The notes: generated by a model from the letters alone, not told the origin. DNA of 64,000 nucleotides from Rhizobium sp. Root274 (GCF_001429245.1 NZ_LMJE01000001.1:1186-65185); one strand, 5' to 3'; shown: positions 17,079-27,180, counted from the first letter of the stretch. A program made the numbers and translations.

Positions 17079-17657
17079 TCAGGGCCAGTAGCCATCATCC
17101 GTGTAATCGAGCGGGATAGGATCGAAATCCTTCAAAGCACGGGCCGCGAAGATGTGAGCCTGTTCGCGCTGCGCCGCAGCTCGGCCGAACTCAACGACGG
17201 TTTGCGCGTCCATGGTCACCAGCGTGTTATCAGCCGCAATCCACTTGAACGGATCGACGCCTCCGTTCCAGATCGGGTCTCCCGCCTCGGCGCCCGCAAC
17301 GATTGCCATGAAGGCGAGTTGAGCGGCGCCCGAGATATTGGCTTTCGCGCGGGAGTCGAAGTCGTAGTGAACGCCGTTGAAGGTGAAGCCGGCCGCGATC
17401 CGTTGGTCGCGTTCACCATTGACCATTGCGGAGGTAACGGTAGGCTCGTCAGTTGGAGGTTCTTCGGGTGCCTCCACGGGTGTATAGCCCCAGGCGCCTT
17501 CGAAAAACCTGCGAAGAAACCCCGCCTGTTCCTCGGGTGGGGCTTCGGTTGTCGCGTGCGCGGGTATCAGAAACACACCCTCCTCCAGCGGGCTTTCATC
17601 GGCCTCTGAACTCCCAAGATAGTGACCCGTTTCTGGGTGATAGTGAAAAACGTTCAT
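17079..17657 (-). CDS. Tail fibre assembly-type protein (DUF4376-like)
   Basis: A 192-residue protein. The N-terminus (VFHYHPETGHYLG) is a short fibre-tip-like motif. The C-terminal half (RIAAGFTFNGVHYDFDSRAK, then WIAADNTLVTMDAQTVVEFG) fits the DUF4376 domain found in tail fibre and fibre assembly proteins. It is encoded right after the collar-domain fibre gene, the slot of P2 gpG. Confidence 0.75.
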   Translation of the reverse strand: MNVFHYHPETGHYLGSSEADESPLEEGVFLIPAHATTEAPPEEQAGFLRRFFEGAWGYTPVEAPEEPPTDEPTVTSAMVNGERDQRIAAGFTFNGVHYDFDSRAKANISGAAQLAFMAIVAGAEAGDPIWNGGVDPFKWIAADNTLVTMDAQTVVEFGRAAAQREQAHIFAARALKDFDPIPLDYTDDGYWP

Positions 17658-17666
17658 CTGAACCTC

Positions 17667-18659
17667 TTAGAACTTGATGCACAACAGCAGCGCGACGTTG
17701 CGGGGGCGAGCTTCGGTGCCTCCGTTCGCGGCGATAGTCAGATTGTGTGCGTGTGCTCCGGCAGAGCCGGTGTTGATGGTCGAGGTGGCAGTCTGAGAAG
17801 AAACTTCCGCACGACCCGAGCCGGGGCTGGCCGAATTGCTGTCGTAAGCATCGATAGGGTGGGTATGCGCTCCGGCGCTGTCCGCAGTCCCTGTGTGGCT
17901 GTGCGAAAGGTTCTGGCTGGACTGCGCCGACCCAAGAGCGCGGCTCGCGTCAACGCCCCTGCCGTCGTCAAGACCACGAACAAATTCGCCGCGAAGGTCG
18001 GGAACGTTGAAAGTCGTTGACCCATTGCCGGCGCCAAAGGTCGTACCAATTGCAGCGAAGAGTGCGGCGTAAGTGGTTCGTGATACTGCGGCGCCATTCG
18101 CCTTGAGCCACCCTGTCGGGGCCGAAGACATGGCAAACGCAGCGACCAGCCCGGCTGGCACGGCAGCGAGTAGAGCATCTGACAGCCCGGTGACGTCCGA
18201 TATTGCGTGGCTGTGCCCGACGTCTGATTTCCCGCCAAGCCCAGCCGCCAGGGATGAAGCGTCGGCTTTCGCAGCCAGAGCGGATACCAAGCCGCTGATC
18301 TCGGATATGAGATGTCCGTGGGTGCCAAGTGCGGCAAGCGCCGATGACGGGATCCAGCCCAACGCCGACTTCACCAGGATATAGTTGTTGGAAGCAGCAT
18401 CCGCCCCGGAGACGTCGGTCAGGTCATCAAGTTTGAAAGTTTGGCTCGCCGGCATCTTCGCTGCGAGCTCCGCTGCCAGACCAACGACTTGAGAAATCGC
18501 GTGGGTGTGGGTCGCGGCTGCTTTTGCGTTGACCGCGTCAAGCAGCGATTTGAGAATGGCGTCCAGCAAGTCCAAGGTCACCTGGAGCTGCAGGAACTCC
18601 TCGTCGACGTCTCGCGATGCGTCTGGCTTTTCGAGGAGAAAATTTGCTGTCTGTGCCAT
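17667..18659 (-). CDS. Tail fibre protein with phage collar domain and His-x-His repeats
   Basis: A 330-residue fibre protein. Residues about 165-235 are a tail collar domain (APTGWLKANGAAVSRTTYAA, then FNVPDLRGEFVRGLDDGRG). Several H-x-H motifs (THTHAISQ, GTHGHLIS, GHSHAISD, SHSHTG, AHTHPID) are spaced along the chain; in T4-type fibres such motifs bind iron along the trimer axis. The terminal part (EARPRNVALLLCIKF) is the usual end of collar-type fibres. It likely helps in host recognition. Confidence 0.85.
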   Translation of the reverse strand: MAQTANFLLEKPDASRDVDEEFLQLQVTLDLLDAILKSLLDAVNAKAAATHTHAISQVVGLAAELAAKMPASQTFKLDDLTDVSGADAASNNYILVKSALGWIPSSALAALGTHGHLISEISGLVSALAAKADASSLAAGLGGKSDVGHSHAISDVTGLSDALLAAVPAGLVAAFAMSSAPTGWLKANGAAVSRTTYAALFAAIGTTFGAGNGSTTFNVPDLRGEFVRGLDDGRGVDASRALGSAQSSQNLSHSHTGTADSAGAHTHPIDAYDSNSASPGSGRAEVSSQTATSTINTGSAGAHAHNLTIAANGGTEARPRNVALLLCIKF

Positions 18660-18668
18660 GCTCTAACC

Positions 18669-21600
18669 TCACATAATCCCGGCGCCGAGATCGCCGACGA
18701 TGAGACGCGCCGCAGGCCCGCCCGTGCCGGAGATCCTCAGGCGCGCCAATGTTGCCGTCTGGCCTGTCAGTTCGTATTTGCGCTCTGTCCAGAGCGGCTC
18801 AGCCAGTGCGACCGTCTCCACCAGCGGCATATTGGTCCAAGCTCCGCCGTCTTTTGACAGGGCAAGCGTCAACGTCGATCCTCCCGGCAGATAGGACTTG
18901 AGGTAGGTCGCAATGCGGACGGCGGTCCCGAGATCGAACGCGCGGGTCACGTATGTAAACGCGGTTTCAATCCGCCCGGCGATCAACTCAATCGGTGCGA
19001 ACAGGATTGGCGACAGTTTTTCGGTCCCGATGAGCACCGCACGCAGCTCGACTGTCTCAGTGATGAACTCGGTCAGTTGCAGCACCTGGAAGGGTGCAAG
19101 ACGGTAGATCGTCCCGTTGGTCCGCTCGATTTCAAAGACGACCGAGCAACCGGCAGATGGCAGTTCGACGGCCGCCCGGACCTGAAGATCAGAGCAGTTG
19201 ACCAGCGCATAGGAACCAAGCTCGACTGTCTTTGTAGTGACAGGGTAGCGGTTTGCTACGACACGGAACGCGAGGGCCTCGTCCTGGTGTGCGGTCCAGG
19301 TCTCAGCATTCACAGACGAGAAGCGAGGACCGGTCACATAGGGATGCGAGGTGACGAAGCGCTGTAGGTCAGTATCAAACCCACCGAGCTTGGCGATCGA
19401 GATAGAATGCTCGTTGTCGTCAGTCTTGATGACAAACGCATGCTTCGCCTCCGGGCCCGTGGTTGCGGGGAGATTGAAGCGCGCCGACTTCCAGCCGACG
19501 ACAGCGCCTGCCATCGGGACGAAGGCCTCGGCGACGATATCGGTGGTTGGATAGCCATTGTCCGTCGTGACCTGGTCAACGACGATGTTGTTCAAGGTAT
19601 TGCCGATTGAGCAGAGGCGGAAATCCACTCCAGCGATTTGGCGCAGCTCCGTCAGGGCAAAGATCTGTGCCTGCGGGTCTGAACCGTTATCACGGGTTCC
19701 GCCGCCCGACTCGCGTCTTTCGACCTGAGCACGGGTCCATCTGTTGATCGTCGTGACCCGGCGCATCACATCGATCTCGACTGTCCCCTGACCAGTAAAC
19801 AGAGCGGTCGCTTCAGTCCCACCGGCACCCTTCGCGTAGACGGTCTTTGTGCCGGCCGTGATGTTCGTCGGGATGATGAAGGAACCTGAGATCTGTCCGG
19901 CGCCATTCGCAGTTTGAACCCCTGCCGGTTTCACGTTGACGTCGTCGAAGGTCAGTTCCTGGAGAACCTCACCGACCCCAAAGCCAGAGATCGTGAAAGC
20001 CACGCTGATCTGCCGAAGAAATTCAGCCTGCTCGACACGGCGGTCGACCAGGCGATTTTCCGCGGTCGTAGTCACAAGCGGCCCACTGGCCGTGGTCGTA
20101 CCCCGGTTGAACTCCTGCGTTTGAGCAGACAGCCATTGGGTTTGGCTCACAGTCCAGAAGTCGACTGCCGGCGTCAGGCTGAGCGCACCGGGAAGCGGTG
20201 TGAAGTTGGCATAAGGGTTGATCTTTTCGCAAAGCGTCTTCAGCGGCTGCGAGATGATCACCTCCTCGATCGCATCGAGCATCACCGGTGCGTTCAGAGC
20301 GGCAGTGTAAAAGGTTGGAGCAATGGCAAGCGTCAGCATGCCATCCGCAATCGCGCCGGTCTGGGCCGTGCCGGCATCCCGGTATGTGTCATCAATGAAT
20401 GGATCGACGAAGGTGCCACGCTTGGCGACAGGTTCGCGGAAGTCGATCGCATTCTTCAGGCGGTCGAGCTGTATCAAGCGATCGAGGTCAACGATCCGGT
20501 CAAGGTAAGGCCAGAGCTGATCCCAGCTCAATGATGGAGTGCCGTCATTGGTAACGACTGGCGTGTCGACCCAGTTGTTCTCGATCTTGGCGAGATTGAG
20601 TGCATTCGCCGGTGAAAATGGAGCCCGTGGATTGCTGCGGGCCGAAATCCCTTTCACGTAGAGCGGTGAGCCATCTTCAGCGAGACAAAGACGGTCTACA
20701 CGCGGCATCTTCTTTGTATAGGCAGTGATAATATCACCGCCTGCCGCCCCGCCCGAAACCGTGATCGTGTAATTAGTATAACTGGTGGCAACGACGGAAG
20801 CGCGGTACCGATAGGTGACGGTATAGCTCGACCCGACAGCCGGCTCCGGCCCGGCAAGACCCCAGTCCACCGAGTTGTTCACCCGGGTGTAGGCAACGCC
20901 CTGGACATAGGTGGTGCCGCCCTGGACGACCGAGATAATCTCGATAACGCTGGTATCTGGTAGTCCATCGGAACCGTTGGCGATCGCGCCACGGGTGACG
21001 CTCACAGTCTTCTCTTTGGTGAGGAGGATCGAGTTGATGACCCCGATCGGTCCTTCGGCAACGGTATAAGTGTGGGATGCACCGCCGGGATAGGTAGCCG
21101 TCTCTCCAGGGATCGCGAGTTCGTCCCACTCCAGGGGTTCGAGATGGCGCAGCGAGACGAGCCGCGTCCGCTTCAGTCCATTGATGTTCGCCTCGCCCTC
21201 GGAAATCGTAAAGACCTGGTTGCCGGCATTGGCGCCGAGCGCCGTCACCTTGCAGCCGGAGACGATGTAGTTCCCGTTGGGCCGGTCATATTCCTGGATG
21301 GCCTGCAGCGCTGGCGCCAGGATGTTCGGCCCGACCTGGTCAAGGATGACACCGTCCTGCAGCGTGTAGACGGCAAAGAACTCACCTTCGCCATCATCGC
21401 CTTCCCAGGCCCAAGCGGCGGTGCCAACTTCTCGCGCAGCACCCGGTTCGCCCTCAGCAGCCGAACCCGGGACGAGGCCAACCAGGGTCGGGTCATCCTC
21501 ATGGGTGATGTAGGTTTTCACCAGCCGGATGCCGACTTCGACGCGTCCGGTCATGGGGACATCGATCAGGGTTGCGCCCTCGACGTCCCAGACATCGCCA

Positions 21601-21863
21601 GAGGCGTAAACGCGGCCGGCGGTCAGGATGACGGTTTCTTCTTCCTGGTCGACGACGGCCTCTCCGCGTTCGATGCGGTCACCATCGCTCACCACAAGCC
21701 GACCGATGCGCTCGGTTCGGGCGCGCTGGATGGTCTGAGCCTCGTTGAGCTCCGCCCCCTGGATGAAATGGCGATCGCCGTAATGGACGACACCCTGCCA
21801 CTCGCTGCGACCCTGCGCCCGGTCAAAGGCGTTGGGCAGCCCGCTGGAATGTTCGAATGCCAT
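18669..21863 (-). CDS. Large tail/baseplate protein (DUF4815-like), probable proximal fibre
   Basis: A 1064-residue protein, the largest in the window. The N-terminus (YGDRHFIQGAELNEAQTIQR) and beta-rich body match the DUF4815 family of phage tail proteins. It lies between the gpI-like gene and the collar fibre, in the position of the P2 fibre gene H, so it likely joins the fibre to the baseplate. It shares 1 nt with gpI. Confidence 0.75.
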   Translation of the reverse strand: MAFEHSSGLPNAFDRAQGRSEWQGVVHYGDRHFIQGAELNEAQTIQRARTERIGRLVVSDGDRIERGEAVVDQEEETVILTAGRVYASGDVWDVEGATLIDVPMTGRVEVGIRLVKTYITHEDDPTLVGLVPGSAAEGEPGAAREVGTAAWAWEGDDGEGEFFAVYTLQDGVILDQVGPNILAPALQAIQEYDRPNGNYIVSGCKVTALGANAGNQVFTISEGEANINGLKRTRLVSLRHLEPLEWDELAIPGETATYPGGASHTYTVAEGPIGVINSILLTKEKTVSVTRGAIANGSDGLPDTSVIEIISVVQGGTTYVQGVAYTRVNNSVDWGLAGPEPAVGSSYTVTYRYRASVVATSYTNYTITVSGGAAGGDIITAYTKKMPRVDRLCLAEDGSPLYVKGISARSNPRAPFSPANALNLAKIENNWVDTPVVTNDGTPSLSWDQLWPYLDRIVDLDRLIQLDRLKNAIDFREPVAKRGTFVDPFIDDTYRDAGTAQTGAIADGMLTLAIAPTFYTAALNAPVMLDAIEEVIISQPLKTLCEKINPYANFTPLPGALSLTPAVDFWTVSQTQWLSAQTQEFNRGTTTASGPLVTTTAENRLVDRRVEQAEFLRQISVAFTISGFGVGEVLQELTFDDVNVKPAGVQTANGAGQISGSFIIPTNITAGTKTVYAKGAGGTEATALFTGQGTVEIDVMRRVTTINRWTRAQVERRESGGGTRDNGSDPQAQIFALTELRQIAGVDFRLCSIGNTLNNIVVDQVTTDNGYPTTDIVAEAFVPMAGAVVGWKSARFNLPATTGPEAKHAFVIKTDDNEHSISIAKLGGFDTDLQRFVTSHPYVTGPRFSSVNAETWTAHQDEALAFRVVANRYPVTTKTVELGSYALVNCSDLQVRAAVELPSAGCSVVFEIERTNGTIYRLAPFQVLQLTEFITETVELRAVLIGTEKLSPILFAPIELIAGRIETAFTYVTRAFDLGTAVRIATYLKSYLPGGSTLTLALSKDGGAWTNMPLVETVALAEPLWTERKYELTGQTATLARLRISGTGGPAARLIVGDLGAGIM

Positions 21864-22972
21864 CAGAACCTCACGATGAACTTGATCCGCTCACGGACTG
21901 TCTTCCGGAGCGGTATGGAAACTGCTTTTTGAGCGAAGGCTTGGCCGCCGGAGAGCTCTGACGGCGCGAGCCACAGCCGGCCAGCCGGAATGCCGGAGGC
22001 GCGGTCTGCATTTGCGATGAGAGCAACGGATGTGGCGGTGACATCGAAGTTCTCTTCGAAGTCCGTCATCGCCTCGAGATAGACACGCTGGCCGCCGGCC
22101 TGCGGCGCATAGGGTTGCCCGGCAAGCGAATAGACGCCACCGAAGATCGGTGTGACGGGTCGGCACGCCCGGGCGCGCCGGTAGCCGATGACCTCATCGT
22201 CAGCATCCCGGAAAGCCACAAAGATCTCATGATCTTCGAACCAGGCAGCCATCAGGGAGCGTCTCTGCGCCTCCGGATTGTCTGCCCATTTGAACGTTGC
22301 CGTGACCCAGGGATAGGTCATGCTGGCCCATGGAATCCCGCCTTCTTCGGGGATCTCGAGCCAGTTGCCGATGGCGGTGCCTTCCTCTTCGGTGAGGAAA
22401 TGGTCGAATTCCGTGGTGCGTCCGAAAGACCAGACGGTGCCGTTGGTCTTCAGCTTGATGCCGCTCTCCTCCTCGAGGTGCGCTTCATCAAGGGCAGTGC
22501 CATCAGCTTCGGCCGGCGGGATGTCGTACTCAAAGACGCCGCGACGAAGATCTGACCGGAACGGCAGAGATAGACGTGTGATCCCCTCGATGTTTTCGAG
22601 GAGAGGATTGTCGTTGGCAGGGAGTTCCGGAAAGCGGAGCTGGCTGGAGTTCCACCAGACCCGACCATGCCAAGCCGGCTCCACGGTGGCCGTGATGTTG
22701 ATGAATGCGAGCCCGCGCCTGACGCCGGCATAGGTTCCGCGAACTCGCTCCCACGCCACGCCTTCGTTGATCAGGTTGTAGAGGTTGCCGACGTAAGGGG
22801 TCAGCATGCCCAAGCCGTATTCCCACACCAGGAAGGGTAGGAACGATGGTGGCGGGTTTTCCTTTGCCGTGGTGATTGCCGGAACGGCTGCGTTCATGCT
22901 GTCCCACCGTCCGCGATGCGTCTCCTCGATAGCGAGCTCAAACGGCTCAGCAGAGGACGGCAGAAGCGACAT
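21863..22972 (-). CDS. I: Baseplate protein, gpI-like
   Basis: A 369-residue protein. The N-terminal 110 residues (LVWEYGLGMLTPYVGNLYNL, GVAWERVRGTYAGVRRGLAF) match the P2 gpI family that links fibres to the baseplate wedge. The remaining 250 residues are a phage-specific extension. ATG 22972 overlaps the gpJ stop (TGATG), so it is coupled. Confidence 0.8.
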   Translation of the reverse strand: MSLLPSSAEPFELAIEETHRGRWDSMNAAVPAITTAKENPPPSFLPFLVWEYGLGMLTPYVGNLYNLINEGVAWERVRGTYAGVRRGLAFINITATVEPAWHGRVWWNSSQLRFPELPANDNPLLENIEGITRLSLPFRSDLRRGVFEYDIPPAEADGTALDEAHLEEESGIKLKTNGTVWSFGRTTEFDHFLTEEEGTAIGNWLEIPEEGGIPWASMTYPWVTATFKWADNPEAQRRSLMAAWFEDHEIFVAFRDADDEVIGYRRARACRPVTPIFGGVYSLAGQPYAPQAGGQRVYLEAMTDFEENFDVTATSVALIANADRASGIPAGRLWLAPSELSGGQAFAQKAVSIPLRKTVRERIKFIVRF

Positions 22973-23841
22973 CAAAATGCTCTCCCTCGGAGATTGGGGG
23001 TGACGGTGCCGATAGCCAGAGCCTCGGAAGGCGGCGCGATGACATCAGCCATGGGCGCAGTCGGGGTGACCTTGTGGACACCGGAGATCATGAGCTTGGA
23101 TACCCACCATTCCCGGACGAGATCGCGGCCAAGTGACTGCTCCACCGCCCAAGCGGTTTTCAATGCGTCAATAGCTCTGGTGACGGTGGCTTCGTCGGCA
23201 TCCGGAAGAAGCCAGATGTCGAAAGCCAGATTGACCACATTCAAGATGGCAGAGGAGACGACGAACTCGTCATTGACGAGCTGCACGTCCTCATCAGTCA
23301 AGGCCCCCCGGATCGTTTCAAGAAGCGCGGGGCTCGCCACCCCGTTTGGCTCAGTGGAATAGACGGCAACGTAGATCAGCGGCGATCGGTAGATCCGATA
23401 CACCTCGACGGAATCAACGCGGATGTCCGCGTTCATTGCGATGCTCTTGTAGCGCTCTTTCGGGCCACCGGTTGAGCGGCCTTGGATCGCCAAGATGACC
23501 CGCAGCTTGAGGCGGGTGTCGGCCTCACCGGGCTGTCGGACGATGTCATAGAAAGCGGCGAGCTGGTCGAGGTCCCCCTTCTGAGCGAAGGCGAGCAACC
23601 TGGCGCGCGCTGCCTCGTTGATACGGGCGCGCAGCAGCAATTCACGGTAGGACTCCGTCTCGGTTAGTATCACCGCCGGATCGGTCTCCAGCATGGTGAC
23701 GTCGTAATCCGGGAGCTCCGGGTACGTGATCCGCAGCTCCGCCCAGTGGGACTTGAACTGCGCGATCTGCCGAGTGTTGACGGCCTCGTACGAAAGCTCT
23801 TCGATCACGACCGGCGGCGGCAGCGTCGTCAGGTCAAACAT
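22972..23841 (-). CDS. J: Baseplate wedge protein J (P2 gpJ/gp47 family)
   Basis: A 289-residue baseplate J protein with ILTETESYRELLLRARINEA, FAQKGDLDQLAAFYDIVRQPGEAD, and a C-terminal PTAPMADVIAPPSEALAIG segment. It forms the baseplate wedge with gpW and gpI. It overlaps gpW at its start and gpI at its end. Confidence 0.9.
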   Translation of the reverse strand: MFDLTTLPPPVVIEELSYEAVNTRQIAQFKSHWAELRITYPELPDYDVTMLETDPAVILTETESYRELLLRARINEAARARLLAFAQKGDLDQLAAFYDIVRQPGEADTRLKLRVILAIQGRSTGGPKERYKSIAMNADIRVDSVEVYRIYRSPLIYVAVYSTEPNGVASPALLETIRGALTDEDVQLVNDEFVVSSAILNVVNLAFDIWLLPDADEATVTRAIDALKTAWAVEQSLGRDLVREWWVSKLMISGVHKVTPTAPMADVIAPPSEALAIGTVTPNLRGRAF

Positions 23842-24221
23842 CAGTTCGCCGCCCTCAAGGTGATGGTGTCGCCCCGGACGGAAACGAAGGCCCTAGCCTG
23901 CTCCCAATCCAGGTGCGCATACGGCCGGTACCGGCCAACCAAGGTGAAATCGCTGAACCCGAGCTGGGTCATGTCGTTGGCCTCGAAATGCGAGATCTTG
24001 TAGCGGGGCTCAAAGAGCTCAGTGAGCATGTAGAGAATGTTGAACCACTGGATGACCGTTGCCTCGGTCTGGTTCTCCCCGAGAAGCTTGAGCCCAGGAT
24101 TGCCGAACCACTCCCGCATCACGCGCTCGCCCTGCCAGGTCGAGAAGACCTTCTGCAGCGATTGCAGCACCTCGGGAAAGCCGGTCAGGACCTCCCCGGT
24201 GCGCGCGTTGATGCCGGTCAT
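23841..24221 (-). CDS. W: Baseplate wedge protein W (gpW/gp25 family)
   Basis: A 126-residue gp25-like baseplate protein with VMREWFGNPGLKLL and the EPRYKISHFEAND motif typical of gp25/gpW wedge proteins. It is encoded immediately before gpJ as in P2. Confidence 0.87.
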   Translation of the reverse strand: MTGINARTGEVLTGFPEVLQSLQKVFSTWQGERVMREWFGNPGLKLLGENQTEATVIQWFNILYMLTELFEPRYKISHFEANDMTQLGFSDFTLVGRYRPYAHLDWEQARAFVSVRGDTITLRAAN

Positions 24222-24224
24222 CCG

Positions 24225-24401
24225 TCAGTCCTTAGGCTTGGTAGACAGGGCCGGTGCGGCCGGTTTGTCCCGTTCGAGGTGGCCGATCCGAAGAGGATGC
24301 TGGGCCTGGATGTCCGTAAGCTCGATCACCTTTCCTGCGCCGGGGTTCGGAAACCCAGCGACTTCCTTGCCGGCGAGCTTGGTCACGATGAATTTGGGCA
24401 T
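24225..24401 (-). CDS. Hypothetical small protein of the baseplate module
   Basis: An ATG at 24401 opens a 58-residue frame (MPKFIVTKLAGKEVAGFPNP and onwards, ending STKPKD) that stops 3 nt before the gpW start. It fills the gap between V and W without overlap. The C-terminus is lysine/proline-rich. No family recognised. Confidence 0.6.
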   Translation of the reverse strand: MPKFIVTKLAGKEVAGFPNPGAGKVIELTDIQAQHPLRIGHLERDKPAAPALSTKPKD

Positions 24402-24412
24402 ATCTGAACTCC

Positions 24413-24937
24413 TTAAAGCACCACTCCAGGAGGCCCTGGAGGTGCGGTAACGTGCTTGTGGTCAAAGCCAACGTTCTTGCCGTTGTGCTCTTGCTTGCCG
24501 CCGTCCTGGACGAAGCCGGCGCCATCGAAACGGAAGGTGACGCCCCCAGCTTCCAGCAGGACGCCGTCACCGGTGAGCGTGAAGGCGACGTCTCCGAAGG
24601 TGAGCTTGTGGATCTCCCCATCGTCCGATGGAGACTGATTGTCGTCGGTCCAATGGCAGGGCGAGACCGTAGCCTGGGCGATATCGCCGCAATCCGAGGC
24701 ACCCTCCACCAGTTCACCGACGGACGGCATGCTGAAGATCTTAAGAGCCCCTGCCCGCTGCTTGACCAGCACCCACGGCGACTTCACCGGATTGCCGTCC
24801 TCATCTTGCCCGATCTCGAACCGGACTTTCTTGGTGGCTGGGTCGACGTCGGTCACCCTGCCCTTCATGTTCATGCCACCGATCCGCCGCTCGAGCTCGG
24901 TGATCCGGCTGAGCAGCGTTCTGACCAGCGCAGACAT
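24413..24937 (-). CDS. V: Baseplate spike/assembly protein V (gpV family)
   Basis: A 174-residue protein with the OB-fold of gpV (KGRVTDVDPATKKVRFEIG), a beta-helical C-terminal region and a terminal FDHKHV motif, which in P2-like spikes coordinates a metal ion at the tip. It forms the membrane-piercing spike. It is the first recognisable P2-type tail gene of the late operon. Confidence 0.88.
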   Translation of the reverse strand: MSALVRTLLSRITELERRIGGMNMKGRVTDVDPATKKVRFEIGQDEDGNPVKSPWVLVKQRAGALKIFSMPSVGELVEGASDCGDIAQATVSPCHWTDDNQSPSDDGEIHKLTFGDVAFTLTGDGVLLEAGGVTFRFDGAGFVQDGGKQEHNGKNVGFDHKHVTAPPGPPGVVL

Positions 24938-25716
24938 CAGGGCTCCAGCGCGTCGGGAGTGACGGTGTGGTCGTTGAAGGGAGGAACCTCACCATCGGGC
25001 AGCGTGACGCCCTGGTATGGTCCGAGACCGATCGTGCCAATTGCACCGGAGGTCAGGCCGAAATTACGCTTAACCAGCTGCCAGTCCGGTAGACCCATGG
25101 GGTCGGTGATTAGCGTCTCGAACAGCCTGGCGACTAAGGCCCCCTCAGCCGTGGCCTTCAAGGCTGCATCGAACTTCTGCCAGGCCACCGTCAGCGCACC
25201 GCCGAAGTCAGGGTCAGGGATGGCCTTGAGGGTGTAGCCGATCTCAGCCGCCGGGATCTTTACGCCGTCCTCGATCTCGATGAGAACGTAGCGGATTTCA
25301 CGGTCATCGATGGACAGAACCATCTTGTTCCAGCACTCCAGCCAGAGATCCGGCCCGAAATGGAGGGCAGCATCGATCTGGCGGGCAACGGCGTTCAGGG
25401 TCAGGCCAGCGGTCTCGGTGTCGAGGCTGATTTCAATGGCCTCGGCGCCATCAATGATGATGCGCTGCGTTCCCGGCGCGTTGTAGACGAAGAACTTGAG
25501 CTCGACCCGGGCCTCACGCCCCTGAGTGGCCCTGCCCTCGACGTCGAATTTGGTGTGCTCCGCAAACACCGCGATCACCGGGGCGGCGTCACGGCCTTCT
25601 CTCATGACTGCCTCGAGCGGATAAACCGGCTGCAGGAGGACATCGTTGCCGGCCCACGTCTGACCTTTGATGAGGTTCTGCGCAGTGATGCAAAGCGCTT
25701 GGGCGACGAGGCTCAT
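24937..25716 (-). CDS. Hypothetical head-tail interface protein
   Basis: A 259-residue protein with no confident family. It lies between the capsid genes and gpV and overlaps gpV by 1 nt. In lambda the equivalent slot holds head-completion and tail-terminator proteins; a connector or completion role is inferred from order only. Confidence 0.6.
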   Translation of the reverse strand: MSLVAQALCITAQNLIKGQTWAGNDVLLQPVYPLEAVMREGRDAAPVIAVFAEHTKFDVEGRATQGREARVELKFFVYNAPGTQRIIIDGAEAIEISLDTETAGLTLNAVARQIDAALHFGPDLWLECWNKMVLSIDDREIRYVLIEIEDGVKIPAAEIGYTLKAIPDPDFGGALTVAWQKFDAALKATAEGALVARLFETLITDPMGLPDWQLVKRNFGLTSGAIGTIGLGPYQGVTLPDGEVPPFNDHTVTPDALEP

Positions 25717-26117
25717 CAGGCTTTCTCACAGATGCAGACGATGCGGCCGATACCGTCGTCTTCGGGGGTCTTGACCACCTTCAGCGTCGGGATCGACGGG
25801 TTGGTCGGAATTTCGATGTGATCGCCCTGCGCTGGCCATTCATCACGGCTGGCGAAAAGGCGCTTGTTGTAGGAGACATGGAAGCGGTCGCCGCCGATGG
25901 AGGGCTGAAAGCCGTCGTATGCACCTTCATCCTGAGGCTTTGCAGTAACCGGGTTCCTGTCGACGACGCCGTCTACCTCGAGGTCGGGACGAGAACTGTC
26001 CGCGGATCGGGCGAGATACTGGCCCTTCTGCTGGCGAACGATCACGGTGGTTTCACCGTGGAAGCGATCGACAGCAGAGGAGACCAGCTCCTCAAGACCC
26101 GCGAACAGTGATGTCAT
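25716..26117 (-). CDS. Hypothetical head-completion protein
   Basis: A 133-residue protein, coupled by 1-nt overlap to the gene at 24937. It is encoded just after the major capsid protein, where lambda has FI/FII. No sequence motif secures the role. Confidence 0.6.
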   Translation of the reverse strand: MTSLFAGLEELVSSAVDRFHGETTVIVRQQKGQYLARSADSSRPDLEVDGVVDRNPVTAKPQDEGAYDGFQPSIGGDRFHVSYNKRLFASRDEWPAQGDHIEIPTNPSIPTLKVVKTPEDDGIGRIVCICEKA

Positions 26118-26143
26118 GGCTCAGGTCCGCCTTTGTGCCTGGG

Positions 26144-27169
26144 TCAGACCGTGGTCCGAACGCCCTTGATCAGGGCCTTGGGCCGCGAGCAGTAGTGGAG
26201 CGAGTTCGTCTGGCTATCCAGGTGAACGCCCTTGTCGTTGGGCATGCGGTACTGCTTCGCATAGAGGCGCTCGCCCATCGTGTTGACGGTCTCGATATAG
26301 TCAGCCGGCGAGCGGACCGACTTGAAGAGCCCGGGAACCCCGAGGGGGAAGATCTGGCATTCATCGGTGCCGATGAACGCGGTGCCGTTGACGTTGCCAC
26401 GGTAGTTTTCGAACACGATCCCGCCGAACTGGAAGATACCGTAGCTCGAGCGGTTCGGACCGATGTAACTATCGCGGAGGATGGTCGCCTCGTTCCAGCC
26501 CTTATAGGTATCCCGGACTTCTTTGAACTTCAGCAGCGAGTCGAAGAAGTTGTCGCCGCAGAAGGCGTGGAGCCCCGTAAACGGGAGGCCACCCAGAATG
26601 TCAGCCACCTTGCGGGTGATGCCAGCGCACTTCTCACGGAGAACACCGTCGGCCGGCGAAGCTGCTGCGAGGTCAAACGCGACCGTGGCCTCTGCCGACA
26701 CGCCGAACTCGGCGAAGAGATCCAGCGTCGAGTTGTCGGCATAGGTGACCACGCCTTTGATCGCGCCCATGCGGGAATATTCCTCGGTAACCGCATGAGA
26801 GTTCACGTGGGTAACGAGGCGGTTGGAAACCTTTGCCGCCACGGTTTCGAGTGCGGCCTCCTGACCCAGAGCGCGGACGTTCTGAACCTCTTCAGCATAG
26901 ACAGCATCGTTGATTTCGAAGTGCGGCACATTGAGGATGCGCAGATCGCGCTTTTCCTTGTCGATGGTGATGCCAGGTCCACCACGAGGCGTCGGCGGCA
27001 CCAGAACGAGGATCTCGCCTTTCTTTTCGATCGAGACCTTGGTGGTGTCCTGAGACTCCTCGTCGAACAGACCGAGTTCCGCGATGCGGGACGGCTTGTG
27101 CTTCAGATCGTTGATCACCTGGGTCAGGCGAACAACGCTGAAAGCGTCAGCATTGAAGATATCGAGCAT
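26144..27169 (-). CDS. Major capsid protein (lambda gpE family)
   Basis: A 341-residue protein of the Phage_cap_E family: the N-terminal IFNADAFSVVRLTQVIND, an extended loop with PPTPRGGPG, and a C-terminal domain with FGGIVFENYRGNV and ADYIETVNTMGERLYAKQYR. AAGGAGG precedes the ATG. It follows the decoration protein, as in lambda. Confidence 0.92.
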   Translation of the reverse strand: MLDIFNADAFSVVRLTQVINDLKHKPSRIAELGLFDEESQDTTKVSIEKKGEILVLVPPTPRGGPGITIDKEKRDLRILNVPHFEINDAVYAEEVQNVRALGQEAALETVAAKVSNRLVTHVNSHAVTEEYSRMGAIKGVVTYADNSTLDLFAEFGVSAEATVAFDLAAASPADGVLREKCAGITRKVADILGGLPFTGLHAFCGDNFFDSLLKFKEVRDTYKGWNEATILRDSYIGPNRSSYGIFQFGGIVFENYRGNVNGTAFIGTDECQIFPLGVPGLFKSVRSPADYIETVNTMGERLYAKQYRMPNDKGVHLDSQTNSLHYCSRPKALIKGVRTTV

Positions 27170-27180
27170 GTCTCGCCTCC